DNA from: Roseicyclus mahoneyensis
Lineage (GTDB): Bacteria; Pseudomonadota; Alphaproteobacteria; Rhodobacterales; Rhodobacteraceae
NCBI RefSeq assembly: GCF_003148775.1
Contig: NZ_QGGW01000006.1
Span: 186,001-250,000, forward strand
Direction: 5' to 3'
Length of the DNA stretch: 64,000 nucleotides
Below the pieces are notes generated by a model. It did no database searches and was not told the origin of the DNA. It worked only from the letters and a program-made list of their open reading frames with translations. Shown one piece after another: positions 9,186 to 18,392 of the stretch (positions are counted from its first letter, which is position 1; each line of letters opens with the position of its first letter). Position numbers and translations under genes: made by a program.

Positions 9186-9263
9186 ATGCTGTACCATTGG
9201 GACGATGCCAAGGTCTGGGCCATCGCGCTGGCGGTGGCGTCGGCGGTCATGGTCTTTGCCTGA
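9186..9263 (+). CDS. possible 25-residue single-span membrane peptide
   Basis: A very short reading frame starting MLYHWDDAKVWAIALAVA and ending in VMVFA. A charged N-terminus precedes a 15-residue hydrophobic stretch, as in small membrane proteins. A GAGGCG sequence lies just upstream of the ATG. It sits 40 bp before the first ABC half-transporter and would be on the same transcript. Nothing beyond composition and position supports translation, and the segment could also be a decayed gene remnant. Confidence 0.3.
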   Translation: MLYHWDDAKVWAIALAVASAVMVFA

Positions 9264-9303
9264 ACACCGGACTATATGTCGGCCTCAGGACTGTGAGCCC
9301 CCG

Positions 9304-11157
9304 ATGTTCCGCTTTTTCGAAAACCTGGTCGATCCCTATGCGGCCTATCCTGAAACCGACGCGCCTCCGCGCCGGCTGTGGCCGTTCCTGTGGTCCTATT
9401 CTCAACCCTTCAAGCCCGTCTTCGCCATCACGGCCCTGATGTCGGTCGTCGTCGCGGTGATCGAGATCGGGCTGATCTGGTACATGGGCCGCGTCGTCGA
9501 TCTGTTGTCGGGCGGCGATCCCGCCGCCATCCTCGCCGCCCATGGCTGGGAACTGATCGCCGCCGCCATTTTCATCCTGACGCTGCGCCCGCTTTTGCAG
9601 GGCCTGTCGGTCGCACTCCTGAACAACGCCATCCTGCCGCAATTCGGCGCGCTGATCCGCTGGCGCGCGCATCGGCAGGTGCTGCGCCAATCGGTCGGCT
9701 GGTTCGAAAACGATTTCGCCGGCCGCATCGCCAACCGCATCATGCAGACCCCCACCAGCGCGGGCGACGCGATCTTCCAGATCTTCGACGCGATCACCTT
9801 CTCGCTCGCCTACCTGATCGGCGCGGCCATCTTGCTGACCGGCTCCGACCCGCGCCTGGCGATCCCGCTGCTGGTCTGGTTCGCACTTTACGGTGTGCTC
9901 CTGCGCTGGACCATCGCGCGCGTCGGCCCCGCCTCCAAGGCCAGCGCCGATGCACGCTCGATGACCACGGGCCGGGTCGTGGACAGCTACACCAACATCC
10001 ATTCCGTCAAGCTTTTCGCCCACCACGACCGCGAGATCGACTACGCGAAAGACGCCATCGAACAGACCCGCGACACCTTCGCCCGCGAGATGCGGCTGTT
10101 CACGATCATGGATGTGGCGCTGACAGCGCTCAACGGCTTCCTGATCGTGGCCGTCGTCGGCTGGGCGATCTGGCTCTGGTCGACCGGTGTCGCCTCGGTG
10201 GGTGCGGTTGCCGCCGCCACGGCGCTGACGCTCCGGCTCAACGCCATGACCGGCTGGATCATGTGGGCGGTCTCCACGCTGTTCCGCTCGCTCGGCGTCG
10301 TGACCGAGGGCATGGAGACGATCACCGACCCCCTCCGCCTCACCGATGCGCCCGGCGCCAAACCGCTGGTCATGGACCGCGGCACCGTCACGTTCGACGA
10401 TGTCAGCCACCATTACGGGCGCGGCGCGGGCGGGCTGGACCGGTTGTCGCTGACGGTCCGACCCGGTGAGAAACTGGGCCTGATCGGGCGCTCGGGCGCG
10501 GGCAAATCCACCCTCGTCAAGCTGCTCCTGCGCTTCTACGACGTGGAGGATGGGCGCATCTTGATCGACGGACAGGATATCCGCACCGTCACCCAAGACA
10601 GCCTCCGCCTTGAGATCGGGATGGTGCAACAGGACTCGAGCCTGCTGCACCGCTCCGTGCGCGACAACATCCTTTACGGCCGCCCTGACGCCACCGACGA
10701 CCAGATGATCGCCGCCGCAATGCGGGCCGAGGCGCATGAGTTCATCCTCACCCTCGAGGACCCGCAGGGCCGCCGCGGCTATGACGCCCATGTGGGCGAG
10801 CGCGGGGTGAAACTCTCGGGTGGTCAACGCCAGCGCGTGACGCTTGCCCGCGTGATCTTGAAAGACGCCCCCATCCTCGTGCTGGACGAGGCCACCAGCG
10901 CGCTCGATAGCGAGGTCGAGGCCGCGATCCAGGACACGCTCTACAACGTCATGCAGGGCAAGACCGTGATCGCCATCGCCCACCGGCTGTCCACCATCGC
11001 CCAGATGGACCGCATCGTGGTGCTGGATGCCGGTCATATCGCCGAAGAGGGCACGCATGCCGACCTTTTGGCGCAGGGCGGGCTTTACGCCGGGTTCTGG
11101 GCGCGGCAATCGGGCGGGTTCATCGGCACGGACGCGGAAACGGAGGCGGCGGAATGA
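9304..11157 (+). CDS. ABC exporter half-transporter (TMD-NBD), first of a pair
   Basis: Type IV (MsbA-like) ABC exporter subunit of 617 residues, with an N-terminal six-helix transmembrane domain (about 30-340) fused to a nucleotide-binding domain. The Walker A motif GRSGAGKST lies near residue 394, the Q-loop is MVQQDSS, the signature LSGGQRQRV is near 504, Walker B is ILVLDEATSALDSE near 523 and the H-loop is IAHRLS. All catalytic residues including the Walker B glutamate are intact. Homology begins at MFRFFENLVDP, so that ATG was chosen over a longer in-frame start. Its stop overlaps the start of the next, clearly paralogous gene by 4 bp, suggesting a heterodimer. The substrate is unknown. 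Confidence 0.9.
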   Translation: MFRFFENLVDPYAAYPETDAPPRRLWPFLWSYSQPFKPVFAITALMSVVVAVIEIGLIWYMGRVVDLLSGGDPAAILAAHGWELIAAAIFILTLRPLLQGLSVALLNNAILPQFGALIRWRAHRQVLRQSVGWFENDFAGRIANRIMQTPTSAGDAIFQIFDAITFSLAYLIGAAILLTGSDPRLAIPLLVWFALYGVLLRWTIARVGPASKASADARSMTTGRVVDSYTNIHSVKLFAHHDREIDYAKDAIEQTRDTFAREMRLFTIMDVALTALNGFLIVAVVGWAIWLWSTGVASVGAVAAATALTLRLNAMTGWIMWAVSTLFRSLGVVTEGMETITDPLRLTDAPGAKPLVMDRGTVTFDDVSHHYGRGAGGLDRLSLTVRPGEKLGLIGRSGAGKSTLVKLLLRFYDVEDGRILIDGQDIRTVTQDSLRLEIGMVQQDSSLLHRSVRDNILYGRPDATDDQMIAAAMRAEAHEFILTLEDPQGRRGYDAHVGERGVKLSGGQRQRVTLARVILKDAPILVLDEATSALDSEVEAAIQDTLYNVMQGKTVIAIAHRLSTIAQMDRIVVLDAGHIAEEGTHADLLAQGGLYAGFWARQSGGFIGTDAETEAAE

Positions 11158-13016
11158 CGACCATGTTCCGCCCGATCCTGCTGTGGCTGGCCGATTTGAT
11201 CGACGGCTTCGCCCCTGCCGAAGGGGCGCCGCCCCGCGCGCTCTGGCCGTTCCTGCGCTGGTGTCTGGCTGGGACATGGCCGGTGATCTGGGTCGCCACG
11301 GCCTTTTCCGCCATCGCCGGCGCGATGGAGGTGGCCTCGGCCTGGCTCTTGGGTGTGGTCATCGACGCGGCGCTGACCGCCGGGCCCGAGGCCTTCTTTG
11401 CCGACCACGCCCTGCTCATCGGCGTCTATGTCGGCTTCTACCTGATCTTTCGCCCCTTCTTTTTCGGCGCCTCGGCGGCCTTCAACGGCATCGTGCTGCC
11501 CCCGAACCTTGCGCCCCTGATCCAGTCCCGCCTGCACCGCTGGTCTATGGGCCATGCTGTCAGCTTTTTCGACAACGACTTCGCCGGGCGGATCGCGCAA
11601 AAGCAGATGCAGACGGCAACCGCGCTCGTGAACGTCGTGACCGAGGTGATCAACGCCGGTGCCTTTGCCATCGCAACACTGGTCGGAGCCGTGGTGATGC
11701 TGGTGGCCATCGACTGGCGCATCGGATTGATGCTGCTGGTCTGGACGGCTGGCTATGCGTGGATGATCGGCTGGTTCATGCCGCGCATCCGGGTGCTGTC
11801 CAAGACACGGGCGGCGGCGCGCGCGAATGTGACGGGCCAGATCGTCGACACGATCACCAACATCAAGACCGTCAAGCTGTTCGGCCATGTCGAATACGAG
11901 GACGAGACCGCCATCGAGGCCATGAAAGGCTACCGCAACGCCGCGCTCGACTTCGGGTATCTGTCCACCGGCTTCCGCTTCGCACTGATGGCGACGGCGG
12001 GCATTCTGCCCGTGGCGCTGGTGCTCGGGGCGGTCGCGCTGTGGCAGGTGGGCACGGTCACCGCAGGCGAGATCGCGGCGACCGGCGCCGTGTCGATGCG
12101 GATCGCGCAGATGACCGGCTGGGTCAGTTTCACGCTGATGGGCATCTACGCCAACGTCGGCGAGATCGAGGACGGGATGCGCACGCTCACCCCGCCTCAT
12201 GACCTGACCGATGCGAAAGGCGCGGTGGACCTGCCATCCTCGACCGGTCGGATCGCCTTTGAAGGCGTCAGCTTCGCCTATGGCCGCGAAACCGGTGGCG
12301 GGGTGGACGGGATCGATCTCGTGGTGGAACCCGGTCAGAAGGTCGGGATCGTCGGTGCGTCAGGTGCGGGCAAATCGACCCTCGTGGCGCTACTGCTCAG
12401 GCTTTACGACACCGAGCAGGGGCGCGTCACGCTGGACGGCATCGACGTGCGCACGATCAAGCAAGACAGCCTGCGCCGCCAGATCGCGATGGTCACGCAA
12501 GACACCGCGATGTTCAACCGCTCGGCCTTTGACAATATCCTCTACGGTCGCCCTGCCGCGTCCGAGGAGGAGGTCTATGCGGCGGCGAAGCGGGCCGAAT
12601 CCCATGAGTTCATCGAGAAACTGATCGATCACCGCGGTCGGCGCGGCTACGGCGCGTATCTTGGCGAACGCGGGGTCAAGCTGTCGGGTGGGCAGAGGCA
12701 GCGCATCGCATTGGCCCGCGCCTTCCTTAAGGATGCGCCGGTGCTGGTGCTGGACGAGGCGACATCGGCGCTGGATTCAGAGGTCGAGGCGGCGATACAG
12801 GACACGCTGCTTGACGTGATGGAGGGCAAGACCGTCATCGCCATCGCCCACCGCCTGTCGACCCTGTCGGCGATGGACCGGATCGTGGTGCTCGATCAGG
12901 GCCGCATCGTCGAGGACGGGACACATGACAGCCTGCTGACCAATGGCGGGCTCTATGCGCGCTACTGGAACCGGCAGTCGGGCGGGTTCATCGGCCTGTC
13001 CGACGCCGCTGAATGA
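11154..13016 (+). CDS. ABC exporter half-transporter (TMD-NBD), second of a pair
   Basis: A 620-residue paralogue of the preceding gene with the same TMD-NBD layout. Walker A is GASGAGKST near residue 400, the Q-loop MVTQDTAM, the signature LSGGQRQRI near 510, Walker B VLVLDEATSALDSE near 529 and the H-loop IAHRLS. Both subunits end with a matching RQSGGFIG tail. Because both keep a full set of catalytic motifs, the pair would have two active ATP sites, unlike the degenerate heterodimers of the TM287/288 or BmrCD type. The 4-bp overlap with its partner implies coupled, near-stoichiometric synthesis. No neighbouring gene identifies the exported compound. Confidence 0.9.
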   Translation: MTTMFRPILLWLADLIDGFAPAEGAPPRALWPFLRWCLAGTWPVIWVATAFSAIAGAMEVASAWLLGVVIDAALTAGPEAFFADHALLIGVYVGFYLIFRPFFFGASAAFNGIVLPPNLAPLIQSRLHRWSMGHAVSFFDNDFAGRIAQKQMQTATALVNVVTEVINAGAFAIATLVGAVVMLVAIDWRIGLMLLVWTAGYAWMIGWFMPRIRVLSKTRAAARANVTGQIVDTITNIKTVKLFGHVEYEDETAIEAMKGYRNAALDFGYLSTGFRFALMATAGILPVALVLGAVALWQVGTVTAGEIAATGAVSMRIAQMTGWVSFTLMGIYANVGEIEDGMRTLTPPHDLTDAKGAVDLPSSTGRIAFEGVSFAYGRETGGGVDGIDLVVEPGQKVGIVGASGAGKSTLVALLLRLYDTEQGRVTLDGIDVRTIKQDSLRRQIAMVTQDTAMFNRSAFDNILYGRPAASEEEVYAAAKRAESHEFIEKLIDHRGRRGYGAYLGERGVKLSGGQRQRIALARAFLKDAPVLVLDEATSALDSEVEAAIQDTLLDVMEGKTVIAIAHRLSTLSAMDRIVVLDQGRIVEDGTHDSLLTNGGLYARYWNRQSGGFIGLSDAAE

Positions 13017-13070
13017 GGCTGGCCAAGCAGTTCGGGATAGGGCAGCTTTCCTGACATAAGGGAGGGCGCC

Positions 13071-13493
13071 ATGGATCTTGAAACCGTTTCCGCCGACACG
13101 CTGGGTCTTAGCCTGTCGGGCATCGGACTGAACCTGCTGACGCGTGATGTGCGGGCACTTGCGGCGTTTCTGTCCGGGGTCTTCGGCCTGTCGGCGCATC
13201 GCCTGTCCGACGATTTCGCAATCCTGCGCCATGGGGCGATGATGCTACAGCTTCACTCCGACACGAGCTTTGCGCGCCACCCCTTGCCCGGCCTGATCCC
13301 GGAAAACCCGCCGCGCGGCGGGGGCGTGCAGATCTACCTTTTCGGCATCGACCCAGACGCGGCCATTGCATGCGCGCAAGCCGCGGGGCACATGGTGCTG
13401 GAAACCGCCACCGACAAGCCGCACGGCCTGCGCGAAGGCACGATCCTGTCCCCCGAAGGCTACGCCTTTTCCCCGGCGGTTCCCAGCGCATGA
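13071..13493 (+). CDS. VOC (glyoxalase/bleomycin-resistance) family protein
   Basis: A 140-residue VOC-fold protein: the GIGLNLLTRDVRALAAFLSGVFGL start is the usual first beta-alpha-beta unit, and a second unit runs from about residue 80 (GGGVQIYLFGIDPDAAI). It ends DKPHGLREGTILSPEGYAFSP, a common tail of glyoxalase-like resistance proteins. Preceded by an AAGGGAGG ribosome site 6 nt from the ATG. The last codons overlap the start of the methyltransferase gene by 4 bp. Substrate and metal dependence are not evident. Confidence 0.78.
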   Translation: MDLETVSADTLGLSLSGIGLNLLTRDVRALAAFLSGVFGLSAHRLSDDFAILRHGAMMLQLHSDTSFARHPLPGLIPENPPRGGGVQIYLFGIDPDAAIACAQAAGHMVLETATDKPHGLREGTILSPEGYAFSPAVPSA

Positions 13494-14722
13494 CCGATAC
13501 GCAACTGACCATCCACCGCCTCGGCCATCAAGGTGACGGCATCGCGCCGGGCCCGGTCTTCGTACCCCTGACTCTGCCCGGCGAACTGGTCGAGGGCGTG
13601 GTCGAGGGCGACCGGATGGAGACACCGCGGATCGTCACGCCGTCGTCCGACCGGGTCCGCGCGCCGTGCGCGCATTACCGGAGCTGCGGGGGGTGTTCCC
13701 TGATGCATGCGGCCGATCCATTTGTGGCCGCATGGAAAGCGCAGGTCATCGAGACGGCGCTGGCGGCCCATGACCTTGCGACCGACATCCGCCCGACCCT
13801 GACCTCGCCCCCCCGGTCGCGGCGGCGGGCGACGCTGGCCGGGCGGCGGACCAAAAAGGGTGCGCTGGTGGGGTTTCACGGGCGGCGGTCCGATGTGATC
13901 GTACCGCTGACCGAATGTCATGTGCTGGCGCCCGCGCTGGTCGCACTGATCCCCACGTTGGCAGAGATCACGCAGATCGGCGGCTCCCGCTCGGCCACGC
14001 TGTCCTTTGCGCTGACCCTGACTGACACAGGCGTGGATTGCGCGGTGACGGGCGGCAAGCCGCTGGACGGACCTCTGCAGGCAACCCTGCCGCGGTTCCG
14101 GGACAAGATCGCGCGGCTGACATGGGGCGACGAGCCTGTCTATGCCGACCATGCTCCGACCCTCCGGTTCGGTCCGGTCACGATCGCCCCGCCCCCCGGG
14201 GCCTTCCTACAGGCCACGCCCGAGGGCGAAGCCGCCCTGCGTGCTGCCGTGACCGCGGCGCTGGAGGGTTCGACCCGCATCGCCGACCTATTCGCCGGCT
14301 GCGGCACCTTCGCCCTGCCCTTGGCAACCCACACCCCTGTGCACGCCGTCGAAGGCGACGAGACCCTGACCGGCGCCCTGTTGCTGGCCGCCCGACATGC
14401 GCAAGGTCTCAAATCCGTGACCGCCGAGACGCGCGACCTGTTCCGCCGCCCGCTGTTGCCCGAGGAGCTGGCGCGCTTCGACGGCATCGTCATCGACCCG
14501 CCGCGCGCAGGGGCCGAGGCGCAGACCCGCGCACTGGCCGAGGCACAGGTCGCCCGCATCGCCACGGTGTCATGCAACCCCGTGACCTTCGCCCGTGACG
14601 CCGCGCTGCTCGTGCAGGCAGGCTACCGCCTGAATTGGGTGCAACCGGTCGACCAATTTCGCTGGTCCCCGCATGTGGAGCTTGCAGCCAGCCTGTCGCT
14701 GCCCCATCTGAGCGGAAACTGA
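13490..14722 (+). CDS. RumA/TrmA-like class I SAM-dependent RNA methyltransferase
   Basis: Predicted uracil-5 RNA methyltransferase family member of 410 residues. An N-terminal TRAM-like segment (HRLGHQGDGIAPGPVFVPL) is followed by the cysteine cluster CAHYRSCGGCSLMH near residue 60-75, expected to bind a 4Fe-4S cluster as in RlmD. The SAM-binding domain carries ADLFAGCGTFALPLA near 264, the IDPPRAG motif near 330 and the catalytic-cysteine motif SCNPVTFARD near 360. The ATG overlaps the VOC gene's stop by 4 bp; the longer in-frame start lies in that gene and is not homologous. The precise rRNA or tRNA target is not assignable. Confidence 0.87.
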   Translation: MTDTQLTIHRLGHQGDGIAPGPVFVPLTLPGELVEGVVEGDRMETPRIVTPSSDRVRAPCAHYRSCGGCSLMHAADPFVAAWKAQVIETALAAHDLATDIRPTLTSPPRSRRRATLAGRRTKKGALVGFHGRRSDVIVPLTECHVLAPALVALIPTLAEITQIGGSRSATLSFALTLTDTGVDCAVTGGKPLDGPLQATLPRFRDKIARLTWGDEPVYADHAPTLRFGPVTIAPPPGAFLQATPEGEAALRAAVTAALEGSTRIADLFAGCGTFALPLATHTPVHAVEGDETLTGALLLAARHAQGLKSVTAETRDLFRRPLLPEELARFDGIVIDPPRAGAEAQTRALAEAQVARIATVSCNPVTFARDAALLVQAGYRLNWVQPVDQFRWSPHVELAASLSLPHLSGN

Positions 14723-14734
14723 CCGAGGGCCAGA

Positions 14735-15523
14735 ATGAGCGACACGATTTCCCAAGACGCGGGCTTCCGCGCCGGTCTGGCCGCATGGCTGGAACGCCCT
14801 GTGGTGCGTAACACGATCATCGGCGTGATCTTGTTCAATGCCGTGATCCTCGGGCTGGAAACCTCGCCGACGGTGATGGCGGCAGCCGGTCCCCTCATCC
14901 TTGCACTCGATCAGGCGTGTCTTGCGATCTTTGTGGTCGAACTGGTGCTGAAACTGGTGGCGCTCGGGCCAAGGTTCTTCCGGTCGGGGTGGAACATCTT
15001 CGACTTCATCATCGTCGGCATCGCGCTGGTGCCGGGTGCGCAAGGTCTGTCGGTGCTGCGGGCGCTGCGCATCTTGCGGGTGCTCAGGATCATTTCGACG
15101 GTCCCGTCCCTGCGCCGGGTGGTCGAGGGGCTCTTGACCGCGCTGCCGGGAATGGGCTCGGTTTTCTTGCTGATGTCCATCATCTTCTACATCGGCGCGG
15201 TGATGGCGACCAAGCTGTTCGCGGGCAGCTTCCCCGAATGGTTTGGCTCGATCGGCGCGTCGCTCTACACGCTGTTCCAGATCATGACGCTGGAGAGTTG
15301 GTCGATGGGCATCGTTCGCCCGGTGCTGGAGGTCTATCCATATGCTTGGGCGTTCTTCGTGCCCTTCATCATGGTCACGACTTTCGCGGTGGTGAACCTG
15401 ATCGTGGGTCTGGTGGTGAATTCAATGCAAGACGCCCACGCCGAGGAAAGCAACGCCGCGACCGATGCCTACCGCGACGAGGTGCTGGAACGGCTCAGGC
15501 AGATCGAGGAGCGGCTGAAGTAG
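14735..15523 (+). CDS. NaChBac-type voltage-gated sodium channel
   Basis: Single-domain six-helix ion channel of 262 residues, predicted to form a homotetrameric voltage-gated Na+ channel in the inner membrane. The voltage sensor S4 shows arginines every third residue (LRALRILRVLRIIS, about residues 108-121). The pore carries the selectivity filter TLESWSM at residues 185-191, the sequence expected for sodium-selective bacterial channels. After S6 (about 212-232) an acidic neck leads to a short helix, EVLERLRQIEERLK, resembling the C-terminal coiled-coil bundle. The ribosome site GAGGG lies upstream of the ATG. The TAG stop falls inside a long inverted repeat. Possible roles in marine members are pH/Na+ homeostasis or motility signalling (inference). 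Confidence 0.92.
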   Translation: MSDTISQDAGFRAGLAAWLERPVVRNTIIGVILFNAVILGLETSPTVMAAAGPLILALDQACLAIFVVELVLKLVALGPRFFRSGWNIFDFIIVGIALVPGAQGLSVLRALRILRVLRIISTVPSLRRVVEGLLTALPGMGSVFLLMSIIFYIGAVMATKLFAGSFPEWFGSIGASLYTLFQIMTLESWSMGIVRPVLEVYPYAWAFFVPFIMVTTFAVVNLIVGLVVNSMQDAHAEESNAATDAYRDEVLERLRQIEERLK

Positions 15524-15575
15524 GGTGGGCAATCTGCCCACCTGACATTCGGGGCGGGCAGATCGCCCACCCTAC
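15520..15575. repeat. 56-bp inverted repeat containing both stop codons of converging genes
   Basis: Two 22-nt arms (15520-15541 and 15554-15575) are complementary with two mismatches and separated by 12 nt; the outer part is GTAGGGTGGGC. Each arm is itself a small hairpin (GGTGGGC-AATCT-GCCCACC in the left arm). The channel gene stops at TAG 15521-15523 and dxs stops at the mirror-image TAG 15574-15572. It can fold as one long stem or two tandem hairpins and probably serves as a bidirectional terminator or mRNA 3'-end stabiliser. The symmetry resembles REP/BIME-type elements. Confidence 0.75.
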
Positions 15576-17491
15576 GCTCGCTTCTCCAACCTCGCCACGC
15601 CCAGCACATCCAGCACCTTGGCCTCGATGTCGGAGGCGTTCATCTTGGCCACGGCATACATATCCGTCTGGCTGGCCTGATCGATGAAAATGTCGGGCAG
15701 GACCATGGAGCGGAACTTGAGTCCGGTGTCGAACACGCCCTCCTCGGCCAAGAGATGCGCGACATGGGAGCCGAAGCCGCCCACCGCGCCTTCTTCCAGC
15801 GTGATGAGGGCCTCGTGGTGGCGGGCCAACTGCAGGATCAGGTCGCGGTCGAGGGGTTTGGCGAAGCGGGCGTCGGCGATGGTGGGGGTGATGCCGCGCT
15901 GGGCGAGTGCCTCGGCGGCCTCGCGCACCTCTTTCAGCCGCGCACCGAAGTTCAGGATGGCGACGCGGTTGCCTTGCGTGATCAGGCGGCCGCGGCCGAT
16001 CTCCAGCACCTCTCCACGCTCGGGCAGGTCGACGCCCACACCCTCGCCGCGCGGGAAGCGGAAGGCGGACGGGCGGTCGTCGATGGCAAGTGCGGTCACG
16101 ATCATATGGCGGAGGTCCGCCTCATCGGCGGCGGCCATGACGACGAAGCCGGGCAGGTTGCACAGAAAGGCGATGTCGTAGCTGCCCGCATGGGTCGCGC
16201 CATCGGCCCCTACAAGCCCCGCGCGGTCGATGGCGAAGCGGACCGGCAGGCGCTGGATCGCAACGTCGTGCACGACCTGATCATAGCCGCGCTGCAGGAA
16301 GGTGGAATAGATCGCGGCAAAGGGCTTGAGCCCGCCCGCCGCCATGCCCGCGCAGAAGGTGACGGCATGCTGTTCGGCGATGCCGACATCGAAGGTGCGG
16401 CCCGGGAAGCGTTCGGCGAAAAGGTCAAGCCCGGTGCCATCGGGCATGGCGGCGGTGACGGCGACGATCTTTGGGTCGCGCTCGGCCTCGGCGATCAGGG
16501 TCTGGGCGAAGACTTTTGTATAGGAAGGAGCATTGGCCGGGGCCTTGGCCTGTTCGCCGGTGCGAATGTCGAATTTCGCGGTGGCATGGCCCCGGTCTGC
16601 GCGGTGTTCGGCGTACCCCTTGCCCTTTTTCGTGATGGCGTGGATCAGCATGGGGCCGTCGGCGCGCGCCTTGACGGTGCGCAGGATGGCGAGAAGCTGG
16701 TCCATGTCGTGGCCGTCGATGGGGCCGACATAGGAAAAGCCCAATTCCTCGAACAGGGTTCCGCCTACGGTCGCGGCCTTGAGCAGTTCCTTGGCGCGGC
16801 GCGCGCCTTCCTGAAACGGTTCGGGGAGGAGCGAGACTGCGCCCTTGGCCGCCGCCTTCAGTTCCTGAAACGGCGCACCTGCGTAGAGCCGGGAGAGGTA
16901 GGAGGACATGGCGCCGGTGGGTGGCGCGATGGACATCTCGTTGTCGTTGAGGATGACGATCAGGCGCTTGCCCAGATGGCCCGCGTTGTTCATCGCCTCA
17001 TAGGCCATGCCGCCCGACAGTGCGCCGTCGCCTATCACCGCGATGGCATCGCCATGGCCGGTTGGGCAGTCGCCGCCGAGGTCGCGGGCGACAGCGAAGC
17101 CGAGTGCTGCGGAAATACTTGTAGAAGAATGTGCCGCGCCGAACGGATCATAGGGCGATTCCGAGCGTTTGGTGAAGCCCGACAACCCGTCCTTTTGCCG
17201 GATTGTGCCCATGCGGTCGCGCCGTCCGGTCAGGATCTTGTGGGGGTAGCTCTGGTGGCTGACATCCCAGATCAGCTTGTCGCGCGGCGTGTCGAAGACG
17301 GCGTGGATGGCCACGGTCATTTCCACCACGCCAAGGCCCGCGCCGAAATGGCCGCCGGTCTGGCTGACCGACCAGATGGTTTCCGCGCGCAGTTCGTCTG
17401 CAAGGCGGCGCAGCTCGGCGTCGGTGAAGCGCTTCAGATCGGCGGGCGAGGTCACGCGGTCGAGGAGCGGGGTGGTGGGGCGGGTGGTCAC
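15572..17491 (-). CDS. dxs: 1-deoxy-D-xylulose-5-phosphate synthase
   Basis: Thiamine-diphosphate enzyme condensing pyruvate and glyceraldehyde 3-phosphate at the start of the MEP isoprenoid pathway. The protein is 639 residues, the usual length. Visible motifs include [16 protein letters not shown] (about 46), [17 protein letters not shown], the ThDP-binding [18 protein letters not shown] (about 155) and the transketolase-type [17 protein letters not shown] near 370. The start is a GTG with AAGGAGG 8 nt upstream; a longer in-frame start running into the ispA end was rejected. It lies directly downstream of ispA (about 31 bp), placing first-step and prenyl-chain enzymes of isoprenoid synthesis in one unit. 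Confidence 0.95.
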   Translation of the reverse strand: MTTRPTTPLLDRVTSPADLKRFTDAELRRLADELRAETIWSVSQTGGHFGAGLGVVEMTVAIHAVFDTPRDKLIWDVSHQSYPHKILTGRRDRMGTIRQKDGLSGFTKRSESPYDPFGAAHSSTSISAALGFAVARDLGGDCPTGHGDAIAVIGDGALSGGMAYEAMNNAGHLGKRLIVILNDNEMSIAPPTGAMSSYLSRLYAGAPFQELKAAAKGAVSLLPEPFQEGARRAKELLKAATVGGTLFEELGFSYVGPIDGHDMDQLLAILRTVKARADGPMLIHAITKKGKGYAEHRADRGHATAKFDIRTGEQAKAPANAPSYTKVFAQTLIAEAERDPKIVAVTAAMPDGTGLDLFAERFPGRTFDVGIAEQHAVTFCAGMAAGGLKPFAAIYSTFLQRGYDQVVHDVAIQRLPVRFAIDRAGLVGADGATHAGSYDIAFLCNLPGFVVMAAADEADLRHMIVTALAIDDRPSAFRFPRGEGVGVDLPERGEVLEIGRGRLITQGNRVAILNFGARLKEVREAAEALAQRGITPTIADARFAKPLDRDLILQLARHHEALITLEEGAVGGFGSHVAHLLAEEGVFDTGLKFRSMVLPDIFIDQASQTDMYAVAKMNASDIEAKVLDVLGVARLEKRA

Positions 17492-17522
17492 TGGCTTGGC
17501 CTCCTTGGGCCGGGCTGAGGCG

Positions 17523-18389
17523 TTACTTGTCGCGCGCGATGATGTAGCGGGCGAGAGCGGCAAGGTTATGCGCCTTATTGCCGTAGGGCGCTAGCGCGGC
17601 CTCGGCCGTGTCGACCAGCGCCTGCGCCTCGGCCCGGGCACCGTCGAGACCGAGCAGCGAGACAAAGGTGGCCTTGCCCGCCGCCGCATCCTTTTGCAGC
17701 GCCTTGCCCGCGGTAGCGGCATCGCCCGTGACGTCGAGGATGTCATCGGCGATCTGGAAGGCGACACCGATGGCGCGGGCGTATTGGCGCAATGGCGTGG
17801 GATCGGCACCGCCCAGAATGGCCCCCGCCAGCGCGGGCCATTCGATCAGGTGGCCGGTCTTGTTGCGCTGCAACTCCTGCACCTGCGGCAGGGTGAGGGG
17901 GGTGGCGGCGGTCTCAGCCGCGATATCCTGCGCCTGACCCAGCACCATGCCTTGCGCGCCGCTGGCCCGGGCGAGGGTGGCGACGAGGTCGATGCGCTGG
18001 TCTGCGCTGCCCGCGCGGGGATCGGCGAGACATTCAAAGGCGAAGGTCTGCAGCGCGTCGCCGACCAGAACGGCGGTCGCCTCGTCCCATTTCACATGGA
18101 CGGTGGGCTGGCCGCGGCGCAAATCGTCATCATCCATGCAGGGCAGGTCGTCATGCACAAGGCTGTAGGCGTGCAGGCATTCCACAGCCCCCGCAGCGAA
18201 CAGCGCCTGCGCAGGCGGAACGTCGAACAGCGAGGCGCTTTCAAGGGCGAGAAAGCCGCGCAACCGTTTGCCGCCATTGGTGGCGTAGCGCATGCCTGCG
18301 GCCACGCGGTCATCCCCGAGGCGGGCCAGTTCTTGTTCAAGAAAGTCCGAGATGGCCCGCTGGGCCGTGTCGAGCGCCGCCGTGAACAC
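17523..18389 (-). CDS. ispA: farnesyl (polyprenyl) diphosphate synthase
   Basis: Short-chain trans-prenyltransferase of 288 residues that condenses isopentenyl diphosphate with allylic diphosphates. It has the GGKRLRG substrate-binding motif near residue 40, the first aspartate-rich motif [10 protein letters not shown] (about 79-88) and the second motif QIADDILD near 218. Length and motif spacing fit IspA. It is separated by 3 bp from xseB upstream and about 31 bp from dxs downstream, the familiar xseB-ispA-dxs arrangement. The product chain length (C15 is most likely) is assigned by family. Confidence 0.93.
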   Translation of the reverse strand: MFTAALDTAQRAISDFLEQELARLGDDRVAAGMRYATNGGKRLRGFLALESASLFDVPPAQALFAAGAVECLHAYSLVHDDLPCMDDDDLRRGQPTVHVKWDEATAVLVGDALQTFAFECLADPRAGSADQRIDLVATLARASGAQGMVLGQAQDIAAETAATPLTLPQVQELQRNKTGHLIEWPALAGAILGGADPTPLRQYARAIGVAFQIADDILDVTGDAATAGKALQKDAAAGKATFVSLLGLDGARAEAQALVDTAEAALAPYGNKAHNLAALARYIIARDK

Positions 18390-18392
18390 CTG

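Noticed and set aside
9247-11277. 676-residue minus-strand frame opposite the first ABC half-transporter
   Set aside because: The protein is rich in Arg, Gly, Asp and His with no family resemblance; it is a GC-rich mirror of the real gene's third-position bias.
13370-13489. Extended N-terminus of the RNA methyltransferase
   Set aside because: The additional 40 residues lie in the VOC gene in another frame and are not homologous; the ATG at 13490 overlaps the VOC stop in the standard way.
15755-17518. 587-residue plus-strand frame opposite dxs
   Set aside because: Antisense shadow of dxs; repetitive Gly/Ala/Arg composition and no domain.
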